Assembly: GCA_008921705.1 (NCBI GenBank)
Contig: VFFE01007795.1
Coordinates: forward strand, 546,341-610,340
DNA length: 64,000 nucleotides
DNA from: Burhinus oedicnemus
Lineage: Eukaryota > Chordata > Aves > Charadriiformes > Burhinidae
Direction: 5' to 3'
In this document: positions 63,801 to 64,000 of the stretch, piece by piece
Numbering within the stretch: position 1 is the stretch's first letter
Layout of the letters: each line of letters begins with the position of its first letter
Translations under genes and position numbers: made by a program
The notes under the pieces: generated by a model
The model's database searches: none
The model's input: only the letters and a program-made list of their open reading frames with translations
What the model was told of the DNA's origin: nothing

Positions 63801-64000
63801 GAAAGAAATGTTCTTGCTTATGAAACCAAAAAATAGTAATTCTGAGGGACTGGGCACAGGTGTGAAGACTGGTGACCAGAGATGCAGATGGGTCTAAAGT
63901 CTTCTACTTGCCATACACAGCACAGCACACACAGCATGAGGGCACCCTATTCCTTCTCAGCTTGACGCATGCTCCAACTTCAGTAAGCAAACTAGGAGGG
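60833..64000. other. Unique non-coding sequence
   Basis: No gene or known repeat is recognised. A compact CpG cluster lies at 61,768-61,834 (GCGCGCACG and CCCGGCACCCGG words). A short GA-rich tract lies near 62,720-62,742. Frames at 60,916-61,681 (-) show no domain. Confidence 0.5.

Noticed and set aside
1..64000. CRISPR arrays, bacterial operons, tRNA or rRNA genes
   Set aside because: No regularly spaced direct repeats, Shine-Dalgarno-led gene strings, or recognisable tRNA or rRNA sequence. The composition and repeats are those of a vertebrate genome.

Overview
The window reads as non-coding DNA from a bird nuclear genome: AT-rich, CpG-poor, intronic or intergenic. Three things point to a bird. 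CR1 LINE 3' ends carry the typical octamer tail (ATTCTATG-type repeats). A solo LTR of an endogenous retrovirus has termini of a type I associate with avian genomes. T/G- and A/C-rich simple tracts of a kind common in birds recur. Two 20-base N gaps show this is a draft assembly. I found no bacterial gene, operon, rRNA, tRNA or CRISPR array. I also found no complete protein-coding gene that I recognise, and the many short reading frames look like chance.

Layout. Positions 1-11,000 are mostly unique AT-rich sequence with (CA)n, (TTA)n and poly-T tracts. From about 11,000 to 12,735 lies a cluster of decayed CR1 sequence on the plus strand: two adjacent copies and probably a third short 3' end. 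A pyrimidine-rich stretch and a diverged repeat pair sit at 16.2-17.1 kb. A 561-bp solo LTR with a 5-bp target duplication lies at 18,164-18,724. The 3' part of a second, different LTR follows an N gap at 19,874-20,158. The centre (20-39 kb) is unique apart from simple tracts and a small CpG-rich patch at 27.6-27.9 kb. Two closely related CR1 3' ends in opposite orientation lie at 39.2 and 46.8 kb. Very old repeat relics (a tRNA-derived SINE and an L3/CR1-like 3' end) are at 41.6 and 59.3 kb. The second N gap is at 56.4 kb, beside a 25-base poly-A.

Candidate functional DNA. Several short segments have strong splice signals on both sides. The best is 26,890-27,016 (+), with a consensus branch site, polypyrimidine tract and a fully consensus donor. 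They are offered as testable exon candidates of a host gene or long non-coding RNA, not as established genes. No pathway or gene partnership can be inferred. The most concrete regulatory element is the LTR core promoter (CRE palindrome and TATA box).
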